From Dysgonomonas sp. HGC4 (GTDB lineage: Bacteria > Bacteroidota > Bacteroidia > Bacteroidales > Dysgonomonadaceae), in assembly GCF_001261715.1 (NCBI RefSeq), contig NZ_CVRU01000142.1:1-64000 (forward strand): DNA of 64,000 nucleotides, in the 5' to 3' direction. The stretch's first letter is position 1. Every line of letters begins with the position of its first letter. Shown piece by piece: positions 18,035 to 27,154 of this stretch. Below the pieces are notes generated by a model that was not told where the DNA came from, made no database searches, and worked only from the letters and a program-made list of their open reading frames with translations. The translations under genes and the position numbers were made by a program.

Positions 18035-19792
18035 ATGTCAAACTATAAATTCCCGATCTTATTTTTTATAGTATTTGTTTTAGGCATCAGTAATATATTT
18101 GCACAGAAAGCTAAGGGGGATGTAAAGCATCCGACTCTGAGCTTAGATGATCAACGTAAGTTTGATTATTATTTTTACAATGCCTTGAATGCTAAATCTA
18201 TTGAGCAGTACGGTTCAACATACGATTTCTTGCAATACTGTATGAAGATAGATTCTACAAATGCCAATGTTTTATTTGAATTGGGTAATTTCTTTAACTC
18301 TATTCAGAATAAAGATCGGGCATATACGTATTACAAAAGAGCTGTTGGCTATGATGCAGATAATTTCTATTATAATATGGCTTTGGCAGCCTCCTCTGCT
18401 GAGAGGCAAGATTATAAAGATGCTGCTTTAATTTATCAAAAGCTGATCAATCAGAATCCGCTAAAAATAGAATTGTATATGTATCTGTCGGAGGTGTATC
18501 GCCTTGATGGGGATTTGTTGAACTCTATTCAGGCGTTGAACGATTTGGAGCGTACTATGGGTATGAATGAGAAAATCACTATCCAGAAGTTTAAACTCTA
18601 TTCGGCTCTCAACGATAAGAAAAAGGCGTATGCTGAGGTTCAGAAGTATATAGACAAATACCCCGATGATATCAGATATTATATCTTGTTGGCAAACCTC
18701 TATTTACAGGATGGGAAAAATAAAGAGGCCTATGCTTCATTGAGTAAGGCTAAATCGATTGATCCCGAAGATCCTTATTTAATAACTTCTATGGCTAATT
18801 ATTACCAAACGGTAAACGATCAGCCTAAAGCCGAAGCAGAACTTCGTGCAGCACTTTTTAGTGAGAAAACAGACATAGATACTAAAATTGGCATACTTAG
18901 CCAATATATTGGGATACTTCAACAGGGTCAACAAGATTTAGAACCTGCACATTTGCTTTTGGACTCTTTAATGGTGGAGCATCCACAAGAAGCAAAGTTC
19001 AACTTGCTGTATGGTAACTTGTTGATGTTACAAGACAAAAAGAAAGAAGCTAATTTCCAATATAGAGTTTATGCTGAATCTGACCCTACAAATCCTGTAG
19101 GTTGGGAGCAATTGTTACAATCGACAGATGTAGATAGTATAGATGCATTGATTGATGTTTGTAAGTCGGCAATCGTATATTTACCTGAAGAGCCTTTGTT
19201 CTATTTTTACCTTTCGGTAGGTCAATATCAGAAAAAGGAATTTAAAGAAGCTTTAAAGACTTTAGAGAATGGAATTGTTTTTGCAAAAGATAATCCTCGT
19301 TTATTGTCCGAGTTTTACGGACAGAAAGGGAGTATATATTATGAGCTGAAACAGCAGGATAGTGCTTTTGTTGAGTTCGATCAGGCATTGAAATACAATC
19401 CTCAGAATCTGGGAGTGCTTAATAATTACAGTTATTATCTGTCATTAGCTCATAAGGAGCTTGATAAAGCTGAAAATATGAGTAGCATTACTATTAAAGC
19501 TGAGCCTACTAATCCTACATACTTGGATACTTATGGCTGGATACTGTTTATGCAGGGAGCATATACTACTGCAAAAATATATCTGGAGAATGCTGTAAAG
19601 TATAGCGAAGAGAAAGAAAAAGAGGTTAGTGCAGAAGTATTAGAACATTATGGTGATGTTTTGTATATGATGGACGATAAAGAGAACGCTGTTGTGTATT
19701 GGGAAAAAGCCAAAGAAAAAGGCAGCGAATCGAAAACTTTGGATCAAAAGATTAAAGCAAAAACGTTTATTGCCCCTAATCCCGAAAAATGA
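18035..19792 (+). CDS. Secreted tetratricopeptide-repeat protein
   Basis: This TPR protein has about 585 residues and a signal sequence (MSNYKFPILFFIVFVLGISNIFAQ). It is likely periplasmic or outer-membrane associated. The ATG at 18035 is preferred to an earlier in-frame start at 17984, which overlaps dut and adds a polar leader before the signal peptide. Many degenerate TPRs follow, for example NVLFELGNFFNSIQNKDRAYTYYKRA and a late repeat with LDTYGWILFMQGAYTTAKIYLENA. Its stop overlaps the next ATG, so it is coupled to the DUF4292 lipoprotein. The specific role is unknown; the pairing with a LolB-like protein and EnvC suggests envelope assembly. Confidence 0.88.
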   Translation: MSNYKFPILFFIVFVLGISNIFAQKAKGDVKHPTLSLDDQRKFDYYFYNALNAKSIEQYGSTYDFLQYCMKIDSTNANVLFELGNFFNSIQNKDRAYTYYKRAVGYDADNFYYNMALAASSAERQDYKDAALIYQKLINQNPLKIELYMYLSEVYRLDGDLLNSIQALNDLERTMGMNEKITIQKFKLYSALNDKKKAYAEVQKYIDKYPDDIRYYILLANLYLQDGKNKEAYASLSKAKSIDPEDPYLITSMANYYQTVNDQPKAEAELRAALFSEKTDIDTKIGILSQYIGILQQGQQDLEPAHLLLDSLMVEHPQEAKFNLLYGNLLMLQDKKKEANFQYRVYAESDPTNPVGWEQLLQSTDVDSIDALIDVCKSAIVYLPEEPLFYFYLSVGQYQKKEFKEALKTLENGIVFAKDNPRLLSEFYGQKGSIYYELKQQDSAFVEFDQALKYNPQNLGVLNNYSYYLSLAHKELDKAENMSSITIKAEPTNPTYLDTYGWILFMQGAYTTAKIYLENAVKYSEEKEKEVSAEVLEHYGDVLYMMDDKENAVVYWEKAKEKGSESKTLDQKIKAKTFIAPNPEK

Positions 19793-20643
19793 TGAATACA
19801 AGTAGCGTAAGAAATATTTATAAGCTGGTTTTATTCTTTTGTTTGGTAGCTGCGATTTCATCTTGTAAATCGTCGAAAACGATTGTAAGTAACGATGGTT
19901 CGGTAGTTTCTAAAACACACGACCAAGTTGTGAAAGACGTATTGTCTGCTGAAACTGACTATAAAACAATAAGCGGAAAGATTTCTTTGGAAATGATTTC
20001 GGGCTCGAAAACATCGGGGATGAAGGTCAATAGTCAACTTAAGATTGTAAGAGACGAAATTATTCAATTGTCGATACGTGCCCCATTTATCAATTCAGAA
20101 GTTTTCAGAGTGAGCATTACGCCCGACTCGGTGTATGTTATAGATCGCTTATCGAAGAAATATGCAGTCGAAAACATTAAAGATTTGGAGCAGGAACGTG
20201 GTATCCAATTCAATTATAATAATTTGCAAGCCTTATTTACAGATGCTTTATTTATTCCCGGAAAAAGCCGTGTAGTAGCAAGTGACTACAATACATACGA
20301 TATTTCGATGAATGGAGGTAAATACCATCTGGAAACAAAAGATAAAACAGGATTATCGTATCGATTTGTTATCGATCCGAACGATAGAGTGTCAGCTACC
20401 CATATTACAGCTAAGGATGGAAAATATTCATTGCGATGGATGTATAGCGATTTTGTAAAAGAATCTGCATCTTTGTATCCTACTACGATGGAAGCGAATG
20501 TTGACATCAATAAGAAGAAAGTCAAATTAATTATGTCCAATTCAGGATTGGATTTTAATAAAGAGTTGACAGTAGATAATAGCCTGCCTTCTAAATATAC
20601 TAAGGTTTCGGTCTTAGATATTCTGAAAAATTACATTAAGTAA
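19789..20643 (+). CDS. DUF4292 outer-membrane lipoprotein
   Basis: This lipoprotein of about 284 residues has a lipobox AISSC (acylated Cys25 counted from the second ATG at 19792; two ATGs in tandem overlap the upstream stop). The sequence after the signal has the alternating beta pattern of DUF4292, a Bacteroidota family with a LolB/LppX-like fold. A role in lipoprotein or lipid handling is therefore plausible but not shown. It lies between the TPR protein and the EnvC-like factor in one transcription unit. Confidence 0.85.
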   Translation: MMNTSSVRNIYKLVLFFCLVAAISSCKSSKTIVSNDGSVVSKTHDQVVKDVLSAETDYKTISGKISLEMISGSKTSGMKVNSQLKIVRDEIIQLSIRAPFINSEVFRVSITPDSVYVIDRLSKKYAVENIKDLEQERGIQFNYNNLQALFTDALFIPGKSRVVASDYNTYDISMNGGKYHLETKDKTGLSYRFVIDPNDRVSATHITAKDGKYSLRWMYSDFVKESASLYPTTMEANVDINKKKVKLIMSNSGLDFNKELTVDNSLPSKYTKVSVLDILKNYIK

Positions 20644-20714
20644 GCTAAAATACTGTCATTAGATTGTTTAGTTATAACAAGCTTTTGGTGAGTGAGCTTA
20701 CCTAAGCAACAAAT

Positions 20715-20727
20715 AGGTCGGCGACCT
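20715..20727. repeat. Intergenic palindrome copy 4 (perfect arms, variant spacer)
   Basis: AGGTCggcGACCT, 12 bp before the EnvC-like ATG at 20740. The spacer GGC differs from the usual TGT/TGA while both arms are intact, which suggests that the arms are what is conserved. Confidence 0.85.
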
Positions 20728-20739
20728 TTAAGTGATAAG

Positions 20740-22131
20740 ATGAGATCAGTACTTGTTGTATTTATATTATTTCTCTCGACTATAGTTGTCTTTCCCCAGT
20801 CAAATAAAATAAAAGACTTGGAGAATAAGAGGAAACTGGCTCTACGCGAAATAGAGAGTACAACCTTGTTACTGAATGAGACTAAAAAAAATACTTCCAC
20901 ATTACTAAGTAGAATCAATCTTTTGACTGAACAAATAAGTTCTCGTCAGCGATTGATTTCTTTGCTTAATCAAGAAGTTGCCGCTATTTCTGAGCAGCAA
21001 GCAATAACCGAAAAAGAGATCGTGATTCTTTCTGCCAATCTCAAAAATCAGCAAAAATCGTATGCCAGAGCAGTACAAGGTATTGTTTTGAGAAAACAAA
21101 GCGGTAATAAATTATTGTTTGTTTTATCGGGGAGTTCTTTGGCTGAATCGCTTCGCCGTATGAAGTATCTAAAAGATTATTCGGAATGGAGAGATAATCA
21201 GATTACTGACATCAAACAAAAGCAGAAGACTCTAGAGGAGAAAAAAGCGGCTCTTGAAAAATCGAAGGCCGAAAAGAATGCTTTGCTAGGTAATAGAGAG
21301 AAAGAACAAACTAATTTACAAAAGGAAGAAGAGGTTCATAAACAAGAGGTTTCGGATGCCAGTAAGAAGCAAAAGGAACTGCAAAGTATATTACAAACCA
21401 AACAGAAGCAAGCTAATAATCTGAACGCTCAGATTGAGAAGCTGATTGCACAGGAGGTTGAGCGACAAGAACGCGAAGCCAGACGTTTGGCAGAAGAACA
21501 AGCTCGTCGAGAAAAACTCAAAAGAGAAAGGGCAGAGCGAGCAGCAAAGGCTGAACGAGACAGACGTGAAGCTGCAAGAAATGCGAATAAGCCACCTGTA
21601 AAATCAGAGGAGCCAAAAGAAGAGGAAGTTGCTCCAAAGATAGAAAGAGAATCGCCAAGAGAGCGAGAAGAAGTTGCGATGGCTACACCTACGGTAACAG
21701 CTGAAAACTTCAAGCTTTCATCTAACTTTGCAGCCAATAAAGGACGCTTACCAATGCCCGTAACTGGTAGTTATAGTATTGTAGGACGTTTTGGTACGCA
21801 GCAGAACAGTAAATGGAGAGTAACTACCAATAGTAATGGTATAGATATACAAGCACGATCGGGAGCTCAAGCCCGTGCCGTTTTTGGAGGAGAAGTATCA
21901 CGTGTGGTAGCATTCCCCGGATTTAATAACTGTATTATTATACGACATGGAGGGTATTATTCGTTCTACGGAAATATTCAGCAGATTTTTGTCAAGCAAG
22001 GACAAAAAATATCTGCTGGACAAGCTCTAGGGACGGTTTATACCGATTCGGATACAGGGAACTCTCAACTGCATTTTCAGTTGTGGCAAGGAACAACCAA
22101 ATTGAATCCTGAGCCATGGCTTCAAAAATAA
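20740..22131 (+). CDS. EnvC-like murein hydrolase activator (coiled coil plus M23 domain)
   Basis: This periplasmic protein of 463 residues likely controls cell-wall amidases in division. The ATG at 20740 starts the signal peptide MRSVLVVFILFLSTIVVFPQ; an in-frame start at 20692 would read through the palindrome. Coiled-coil stretches occupy about 20-290 and include an Arg/Glu-rich tract. A LytM/M23 domain fills the C-terminal 130 residues. In that domain RFGTQQNSKWRVTTNSNGIDIQA lacks the usual HxxxD zinc ligands while LHFQLWQG keeps one His, as in catalytically inactive EnvC-type activators. The end overlaps the next gene by 16 bp. Confidence 0.9.
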   Translation: MRSVLVVFILFLSTIVVFPQSNKIKDLENKRKLALREIESTTLLLNETKKNTSTLLSRINLLTEQISSRQRLISLLNQEVAAISEQQAITEKEIVILSANLKNQQKSYARAVQGIVLRKQSGNKLLFVLSGSSLAESLRRMKYLKDYSEWRDNQITDIKQKQKTLEEKKAALEKSKAEKNALLGNREKEQTNLQKEEEVHKQEVSDASKKQKELQSILQTKQKQANNLNAQIEKLIAQEVERQEREARRLAEEQARREKLKRERAERAAKAERDRREAARNANKPPVKSEEPKEEEVAPKIERESPREREEVAMATPTVTAENFKLSSNFAANKGRLPMPVTGSYSIVGRFGTQQNSKWRVTTNSNGIDIQARSGAQARAVFGGEVSRVVAFPGFNNCIIIRHGGYYSFYGNIQQIFVKQGQKISAGQALGTVYTDSDTGNSQLHFQLWQGTTKLNPEPWLQK

Positions 22132-23009
22132 AAGTAAAAGAGCAAATCTTGGATCTACCAAAAGTGGAAGATTCAAGAGGCAATCTTTCTTTTATTGAAG
22201 AAGGCGGACAAATTCCGTTCAAAATAGCGCGTGTTTATTGGATATCCGATGTTCCTGCAGGACAGAAGAGAGGCAGCCATGCCTTTAAAACGCAGGAAGA
22301 AATAATAATTGCCCTTTCGGGAAGTTTTGATGTTGTTTTGAATGATGGCAAAGAAACGCGAACTTATCAACTCAATAGAGCCTATAAAGCATTGTATGTT
22401 CCTGCAAAAATGTGGCGCACATTAGAAAACTTTGCAACGAATTCGGTTTGCCTTGTAATTTCGTCCGGAGCTTATGATGAGGTTGAATATATTCGTAATT
22501 TCAAAAAGTTTAAGCAATTTCTAAAAATAGAAGAAGGTCAAACAGAGGCGAACTCTTTGGATTCTGAATCTATTCAAGAAAGTAAAACGATAGTCCAGGA
22601 TAGTACCGTTTTGGGATGCTCTCAGATTGAATTGCCTACAATAAAAAGCAGGGCAGGAAATCTAACACCAATACATTGTTCCTTGGATATTCCTTTTGAT
22701 GTGAAGCGTGTTTTCTTTGTATATGATATTCCTTATGGTAAAACCAGAGGGATGCACGCACACAAAAAGTGTCATCAATTTCTTTTGGCTGCCAGTGGTA
22801 GTTTTGACGTTGAGCTTGATGATGGAAAGAGTAAAAGATCGATAAGTGTAAACAGACCTACGCAAGGTATACATGTTCTGCCCGGAATATGGTCTAAAGA
22901 ATATAATTATTCATCAGGAGCTATTTGTCTGGTACTGGCTTCTGAGGCTTATACTGAAGAAGATTATATACGCAAGTATAGCGATTTTAAAAAGATGTAT
23001 GGGAATTAA
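22116..23009 (+). CDS. Tandem WxcM/FdtA-like sugar 3,4-ketoisomerase
   Basis: This protein has two cupin domains of the FdtA/QdtA/WxcM family, which convert dTDP-4-keto-6-deoxyglucose to 3-keto isomers for 3-amino-sugar synthesis. Domain 1 spans about 10-137 and domain 2 about 168-297. Domain 2 keeps the catalytic pair in RGMHAHKK (H214, H216). Domain 1 reads RGSHAFK, so the second His is replaced by Phe57. One half is thus probably catalytic and the other degenerate or altered in specificity. It overlaps the EnvC-like gene upstream. A DegT aminotransferase 2.8 kb downstream could be the next pathway step. Confidence 0.88.
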   Translation: MASKIKVKEQILDLPKVEDSRGNLSFIEEGGQIPFKIARVYWISDVPAGQKRGSHAFKTQEEIIIALSGSFDVVLNDGKETRTYQLNRAYKALYVPAKMWRTLENFATNSVCLVISSGAYDEVEYIRNFKKFKQFLKIEEGQTEANSLDSESIQESKTIVQDSTVLGCSQIELPTIKSRAGNLTPIHCSLDIPFDVKRVFFVYDIPYGKTRGMHAHKKCHQFLLAASGSFDVELDDGKSKRSISVNRPTQGIHVLPGIWSKEYNYSSGAICLVLASEAYTEEDYIRKYSDFKKMYGN

Positions 23010-23021
23010 GGTCACAAACCC
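23009..23021. repeat. Degenerate palindrome copy
   Basis: AGGTCacaAACCC: left arm intact, right arm changed at two positions. It begins at the last base of the TAA stop of the ketoisomerase gene, as other stop-linked copies do. Confidence 0.5.
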
Positions 23022-23049
23022 CAATAATAACTCTAACGATTGATATTTG

Positions 23050-23994
23050 ATGTTACTTAGAATAGAAAAATATAATACTGAATATAAGTCCGTTTGGGAT
23101 GACTTTGTGTCTTCTTCCCGAAACGGAACTTTTTTGTTTTATCGGGATTATATGGAGTATCATTCTGATCGTTTCACAGATTACTCATTAATGTTTTTTG
23201 AGAAAGATAAACTTGTAGCATTGTTGCCTGCAAATATTCAAGAGAATGTATTTTATTCTCATCAGGGACTAACTTATGGTGGTTTGGTTCTGTCATGTAA
23301 TACAAAGACTTCTCAAACTATTGAAATACTGGGTAGAGGTATTGAATATCTTCAACAATGCGGAGTAAATAAAATTATATATAAATCGATTCCCTATATG
23401 TACCATTGTCATCCATCACAAGATGATTTGTATGCTCTCTTTCGAAGTAATGCGACATTGCTGTCAAGGACTATATCTTCAACGATTGATCTCTCTGATA
23501 GGCTTGATTATGCCGAATTAAGAAAGAGACAAATAAAAAAGGCAGATAAGCTGAATCTTACAGTTTGTGAATCTGAATCCTTTGCTGAGTTTTGGACTGT
23601 TTTGGAACAGAATCTAAAAGAGAACCATCAGGCAGTAGCTACTCATTCATTATCCGAAATAGAATATCTTAGAGATAAGTTTCGTGAAAATATCCGATTG
23701 TTTTGCATCTTAAAAGATGATAAGATAGTAGCCGGATGTGTAATATTTGAAACCGATACGGTAGCTCACACTCAGTATATATCTGCTTCGGAAGAAGGTA
23801 AAGAGAATGGTGCACTAGATTTTCTATTCGATCACTTGATAAATAACGTTTTCGATAAAAAGAGGTATTTCGACTTCGGTACCTCTACGGAGGATAACGG
23901 ACATTTCCTCAACGAAGGGTTAATATCCCAAAAAGAAGGCTTTGGAGCCAGAGGTGTCGTGTATGATACCTACCAAATAGAACTAACCAAATAA
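23050..23994 (+). CDS. GNAT/FemAB-like acyltransferase
   Basis: This protein of 314 residues resembles FemAB-type and GNAT acyltransferases used in peptidoglycan or sugar acylation. The N-terminal half has LPANIQENVFYSHQGLTYGGLV, and the C-terminal half has a FemX-like pattern with ENHQAVATHSLSEIEYL and KIVAGCVIFETDTVAHTQYISAS. The ATG at 23050 is used rather than the TTG three bases earlier. Its position between the ketoisomerase and a DegT aminotransferase suggests N-acylation of an aminodeoxy sugar, which is inference. It could also act on another amine. Confidence 0.75.
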   Translation: MLLRIEKYNTEYKSVWDDFVSSSRNGTFLFYRDYMEYHSDRFTDYSLMFFEKDKLVALLPANIQENVFYSHQGLTYGGLVLSCNTKTSQTIEILGRGIEYLQQCGVNKIIYKSIPYMYHCHPSQDDLYALFRSNATLLSRTISSTIDLSDRLDYAELRKRQIKKADKLNLTVCESESFAEFWTVLEQNLKENHQAVATHSLSEIEYLRDKFRENIRLFCILKDDKIVAGCVIFETDTVAHTQYISASEEGKENGALDFLFDHLINNVFDKKRYFDFGTSTEDNGHFLNEGLISQKEGFGARGVVYDTYQIELTK

Positions 23995-24038
23995 AAAGTG
24001 TTTAATGATATGTTTTAGAATCATAGCAGAGTTGTTGT

Positions 24039-24050
24039 GTTTCATGAAAC
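24039..24050. repeat. Perfect 12-bp palindrome before the permease gene
   Basis: GTTTCATGAAAC is a perfect dyad 8 bp upstream of palindrome copy 5. It may be a separate operator. No second copy was noticed. Confidence 0.4.
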
Positions 24051-24058
24051 GATAAAAA

Positions 24059-24071
24059 AGGTCTGAGACCT
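24059..24071. repeat. Intergenic palindrome copy 5 (perfect)
   Basis: AGGTCtgaGACCT, 12 bp before the permease ATG at 24084, the same distance as in copy 4. Confidence 0.85.
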
Positions 24072-24083
24072 TAACTACAAAAA

Positions 24084-25745
24084 ATGAATTTTAATTCCTT
24101 ATTTAGAAGAAAAGATATTAGTAACGGAGGACATGTTGGAGAGATTCAGAATCATGGACTTAAAAGAATATTGGGAGTAAAAGACCTTACACTTTTTGGT
24201 GTTGCGGCAATAATTGGTGCAGGTATTTTCAGTACTATCGGTCGTGCCGCCTTTCATGGAGGGCCTGCCGTTTCGTTACTGTTTGTGTTTGTAGCCATAG
24301 CATGTGTTTTTACAGCTTTGTGTTATGCACAGTTTGCCTCTATGATTTCTACCAGTGGTAGTGCTTATACTTATACATATGCTACATTGGGCGAGATTTT
24401 TGCTTGGGCAATAGGTTGGGCTCTTATTCTCGAATATTCAGTATCCAATATGGTTATTGCTATTTCTTGGTCGGGATATTTCACGACAATGCTCGAAGGA
24501 TTTGGAATACATTTTCCGCATTACCTGTCTATTGGTTATCTAAATGCTTACGAGTCATATCAGAAGGTAATGGCTGGTTTGCCTGATCTGCCAACCAATG
24601 TGTTGCAATCGGCTGAAATATACCGTAATGCTCCCGAAATTTTTGGATATAAGATATTGATAAACTTACCCGCTGGAGGTATTATTATACTGCTTACTTC
24701 ATTAGTCTTTGTTGGGATTAAAGAATCTAAAACGGTAAATAATCTATTAGTTTATCTAAAAGTCGGAATTATTTTATTCGTAATTCTAGCCGGATTCTTT
24801 TTTGTAAAACCTGCAAACTGGTCGCCATTTGCTCCCAATGGAGTAGGCGGAGTATTAGGTGGGGTTGCTGCTGTCTTTTTCTCATTTGTGGGATTCGACT
24901 CAGTTTCTACTACTGCCGAAGAATGTAAGAACCCACAACGCGATATGCCTCGTGCTATGCTTTACTGTTTGGCAATATGTACAGTGTTGTACATTGCGAT
25001 TACGCTAGTCCTGACAGGTATGGTAAGCTATAAAGAATTAGGTGTAGATGATCCTTTGGCCTATGTTTTTCAACTGGTCAATATGGATTTTATTGCAGGT
25101 GTAATATCTGTAAGTGCAGTAATAGCTATAACGAGTGCGATATTAGTATTTCAGATTGGACAACCGCGTATTTGGATGACGATGAGTCGCGATGGTTTGT
25201 TGTGGCCTAAGTTTGGAAAAATTCATAAAAAGTTCAAAACTCCTGCTTTTGCAACTATTATTGCAGGGATATTGGTGAGCGTACCTTCGTTCTTTCTGGA
25301 TATGCAATTTGTCGTAGACCTTACAAGTGTAGGTACATTCTTTGCTTTTATCCTTGTTTGTTCAGGAGTTTTATATCTCGACTATAAAGGATACAGCAAG
25401 AAAGCTAAGTTTAAAGTGCCTTATGTGAATGGAAAATATATAGTGTCGATTCTCTTCCTTGTAGCTTTCGCTCTTTTTATATTGAAGTTAGACTATAAGA
25501 CTATTCTAGAAGAAAAACCATTATTGATTGTTTTTTGGATAGCATGGGTTGGACTTTCTGTTGCAGCCTATAAATTTAGATTTTCTTTGTTGCCAACATT
25601 GGGTATCCTTACTAATTTGTATCTTATGACCGAATTAGGATGGTCAAATTGGTTGATGTTTTTAATGTGGTTAGCTATTGGTTTGACTATCTATTTCCTA
25701 TATGGATATAAAAAGAGTAAATTAGCCACCATTATTAAGAGATAA
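24084..25745 (+). CDS. APC-family amino acid permease
   Basis: This inner-membrane transporter has 553 residues with about 12-14 hydrophobic segments. It belongs to the amino acid-polyamine-organocation superfamily, cationic amino acid transporter-like branch. The first segment has the family signature [18 protein letters not shown], and later [28 protein letters not shown] is characteristic. Substrate is not resolved from sequence. It lies between two putative amino-sugar genes, and a copy of the palindrome flanks it on each side. Confidence 0.92.
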   Translation: MNFNSLFRRKDISNGGHVGEIQNHGLKRILGVKDLTLFGVAAIIGAGIFSTIGRAAFHGGPAVSLLFVFVAIACVFTALCYAQFASMISTSGSAYTYTYATLGEIFAWAIGWALILEYSVSNMVIAISWSGYFTTMLEGFGIHFPHYLSIGYLNAYESYQKVMAGLPDLPTNVLQSAEIYRNAPEIFGYKILINLPAGGIIILLTSLVFVGIKESKTVNNLLVYLKVGIILFVILAGFFFVKPANWSPFAPNGVGGVLGGVAAVFFSFVGFDSVSTTAEECKNPQRDMPRAMLYCLAICTVLYIAITLVLTGMVSYKELGVDDPLAYVFQLVNMDFIAGVISVSAVIAITSAILVFQIGQPRIWMTMSRDGLLWPKFGKIHKKFKTPAFATIIAGILVSVPSFFLDMQFVVDLTSVGTFFAFILVCSGVLYLDYKGYSKKAKFKVPYVNGKYIVSILFLVAFALFILKLDYKTILEEKPLLIVFWIAWVGLSVAAYKFRFSLLPTLGILTNLYLMTELGWSNWLMFLMWLAIGLTIYFLYGYKKSKLATIIKR

Positions 25746-25747
25746 AA

Positions 25748-25760
25748 AGGTCTGTGACTT
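25748..25760. repeat. Intergenic palindrome copy, one mismatch
   Basis: AGGTCtgtGACTT: a single change in the right arm. It begins 2 bp after the permease stop and ends 16 bp before the aminotransferase ATG. Confidence 0.75.
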
Positions 25761-25776
25761 TAAAAGGTATAAGCGT

Positions 25777-26874
25777 ATGATTCCCTTTCTTGACCTCAAA
25801 AAAGTAAATGAAATATATCAGTCCGAGATTGAGCAAGCCGTTTTGCGTGTTGTTCGGTCGGGTTGGTATATACTTGGTGAAGAAGTAAAACAATTTGAGA
25901 ACTCTTTTGCAGAGCATTGTCAGGCAGAATATTGTATAGGAGTTGGCAATGGTTTAGAGGCTATTAAATTAATTTTGTATGCTTATAAAGAACTTGGATT
26001 AATGAGTGATGGCGATGAGGTAATAGTGCCTGCCAACACATATATTGCTACAATATTAGCTATAACCGAAAGTGGATTGACTCCAATATTGGTAGAGCCT
26101 GACATCAAAACGTATAATCTTGATCCAAAAAAGATCGAAGAGAAAATAACATCAAGAACTAAAGCGATTTTGCCCGTTCATCTCTATGGATTATGTTGTC
26201 CTATGGATGAGATTAATAAAATGGCTCAAAAATACAATCTGAAAGTAATTGACGATGCTGCTCAAGCTCATGGAGCAGTGTATAACGGACTTCCGATAGG
26301 AGGGGTGTGTGATGCCACTGCTTTTAGCTTTTACCCCACTAAAAATCTGGGAGCATTGGGTGATGCAGGAGCTATCACTACAAATGATAAACAATTGGCA
26401 GAAGTTATCAGAGCATTAGCTAATTATGGAACAGAGGCTAAGTATATAAATAAATACAAAGGTTTTAATTCTCGTTTGGACGAAATGCAAGCAGCTATAC
26501 TAGCTGTAAGATTAAAATACTTGAAAGACGATACAATATACAGACAAGAGCTAGCCTCAAAATATTTAAATGAAATAGTAAACAATCATATTGTACTGCC
26601 TTTTGTTAGCATTATTGAAGAGCATGCCTTCCATATGTTTGTTATACGTTGCCAAAAGAGAAACGAACTACAAAAATATCTATTAGAGCAGGGTATCCAA
26701 ACACAGGTTCATTATCCTATACCACCCCATAAACAAGAAGCTTATAAAGAGTGGAATAATCTTTCGTTTCCTATAACAGAAAGAATCCATGATGAGGTAT
26801 TAAGCTTGCCCTTAAATACAGCTTTAACTTTTTCTGAAATAACTGAGATAGTTGATGTCGTGAATAAATTTTAA
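25777..26874 (+). CDS. DegT/DnrJ/EryC1/StrS sugar aminotransferase
   Basis: This PLP-dependent aminotransferase of nucleotide-sugar synthesis has 365 residues. Visible blocks are [56 protein letters not shown], and [18 protein letters not shown], whose Lys is the Schiff-base residue. [13 protein letters not shown] and the C-terminal [12 protein letters not shown] are also family hallmarks. It resembles FdtB/QdtB enzymes that aminate C3 of 3-keto-6-deoxy sugars, matching the ketoisomerase upstream. That pairing is inference from context. Confidence 0.92.
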   Translation: MIPFLDLKKVNEIYQSEIEQAVLRVVRSGWYILGEEVKQFENSFAEHCQAEYCIGVGNGLEAIKLILYAYKELGLMSDGDEVIVPANTYIATILAITESGLTPILVEPDIKTYNLDPKKIEEKITSRTKAILPVHLYGLCCPMDEINKMAQKYNLKVIDDAAQAHGAVYNGLPIGGVCDATAFSFYPTKNLGALGDAGAITTNDKQLAEVIRALANYGTEAKYINKYKGFNSRLDEMQAAILAVRLKYLKDDTIYRQELASKYLNEIVNNHIVLPFVSIIEEHAFHMFVIRCQKRNELQKYLLEQGIQTQVHYPIPPHKQEAYKEWNNLSFPITERIHDEVLSLPLNTALTFSEITEIVDVVNKF

Positions 26875-27034
26875 TTATTCGTAAAAATAAGCTGTGCGAT
26901 TGTAAGGTTGTAACTCGTAACTGTACTCATATTGGCACAAGGAACCAGCAAATTTTGGAGCTTAATAATGTATAACTACAGATATGTTCTGCTTATTTTA
27001 TGGTTAAGAAATGTGTTGTGTTCGAAAAAAGCTA
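26875..27034. other. Gap between the aminotransferase gene and the kup promoter
   Basis: This gap has no credible gene. AAAATAAGC near 26885 and GCTTATTTT near 26994 could pair over about 100 nt, but nothing else supports a structured RNA. Confidence 0.3.
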
Positions 27035-27042
27035 TACATTTG
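27035..27042 (+). promoter_or_regulatory. Putative -7 element for kup
   Basis: TACATTTG matches TAnnTTTG, 112 bp before the kup ATG. A perfect palindrome copy lies just 17 bp downstream, near the predicted start of the transcript. Confidence 0.5.
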
Positions 27043-27059
27043 GCTATTTTTAACGAATA

Positions 27060-27072
27060 AGGTCACAGACCT
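27060..27072. repeat. Intergenic palindrome copy 6 (perfect)
   Basis: AGGTCacaGACCT (the reverse complement is the TGT form). It lies in the predicted leader of kup, 82 bp before the ATG. Confidence 0.85.
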
Positions 27073-27154
27073 ATTTATTGTCAATCGAAAGATAAGAACG
27101 ACTGATGATTGTAATTGAGAAATGTGGCACTAAATTCTAATTTTTACTTAACTT

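Noticed and set aside
20692-20739. Upstream start for the EnvC-like protein
   Set aside because: It would translate the palindrome and hide the signal peptide that starts at 20740.
27043-27154. c-di-AMP (ydaO) riboswitch before kup
   Set aside because: The leader is only about 105 nt and shows none of the conserved ydaO pattern I can recall.
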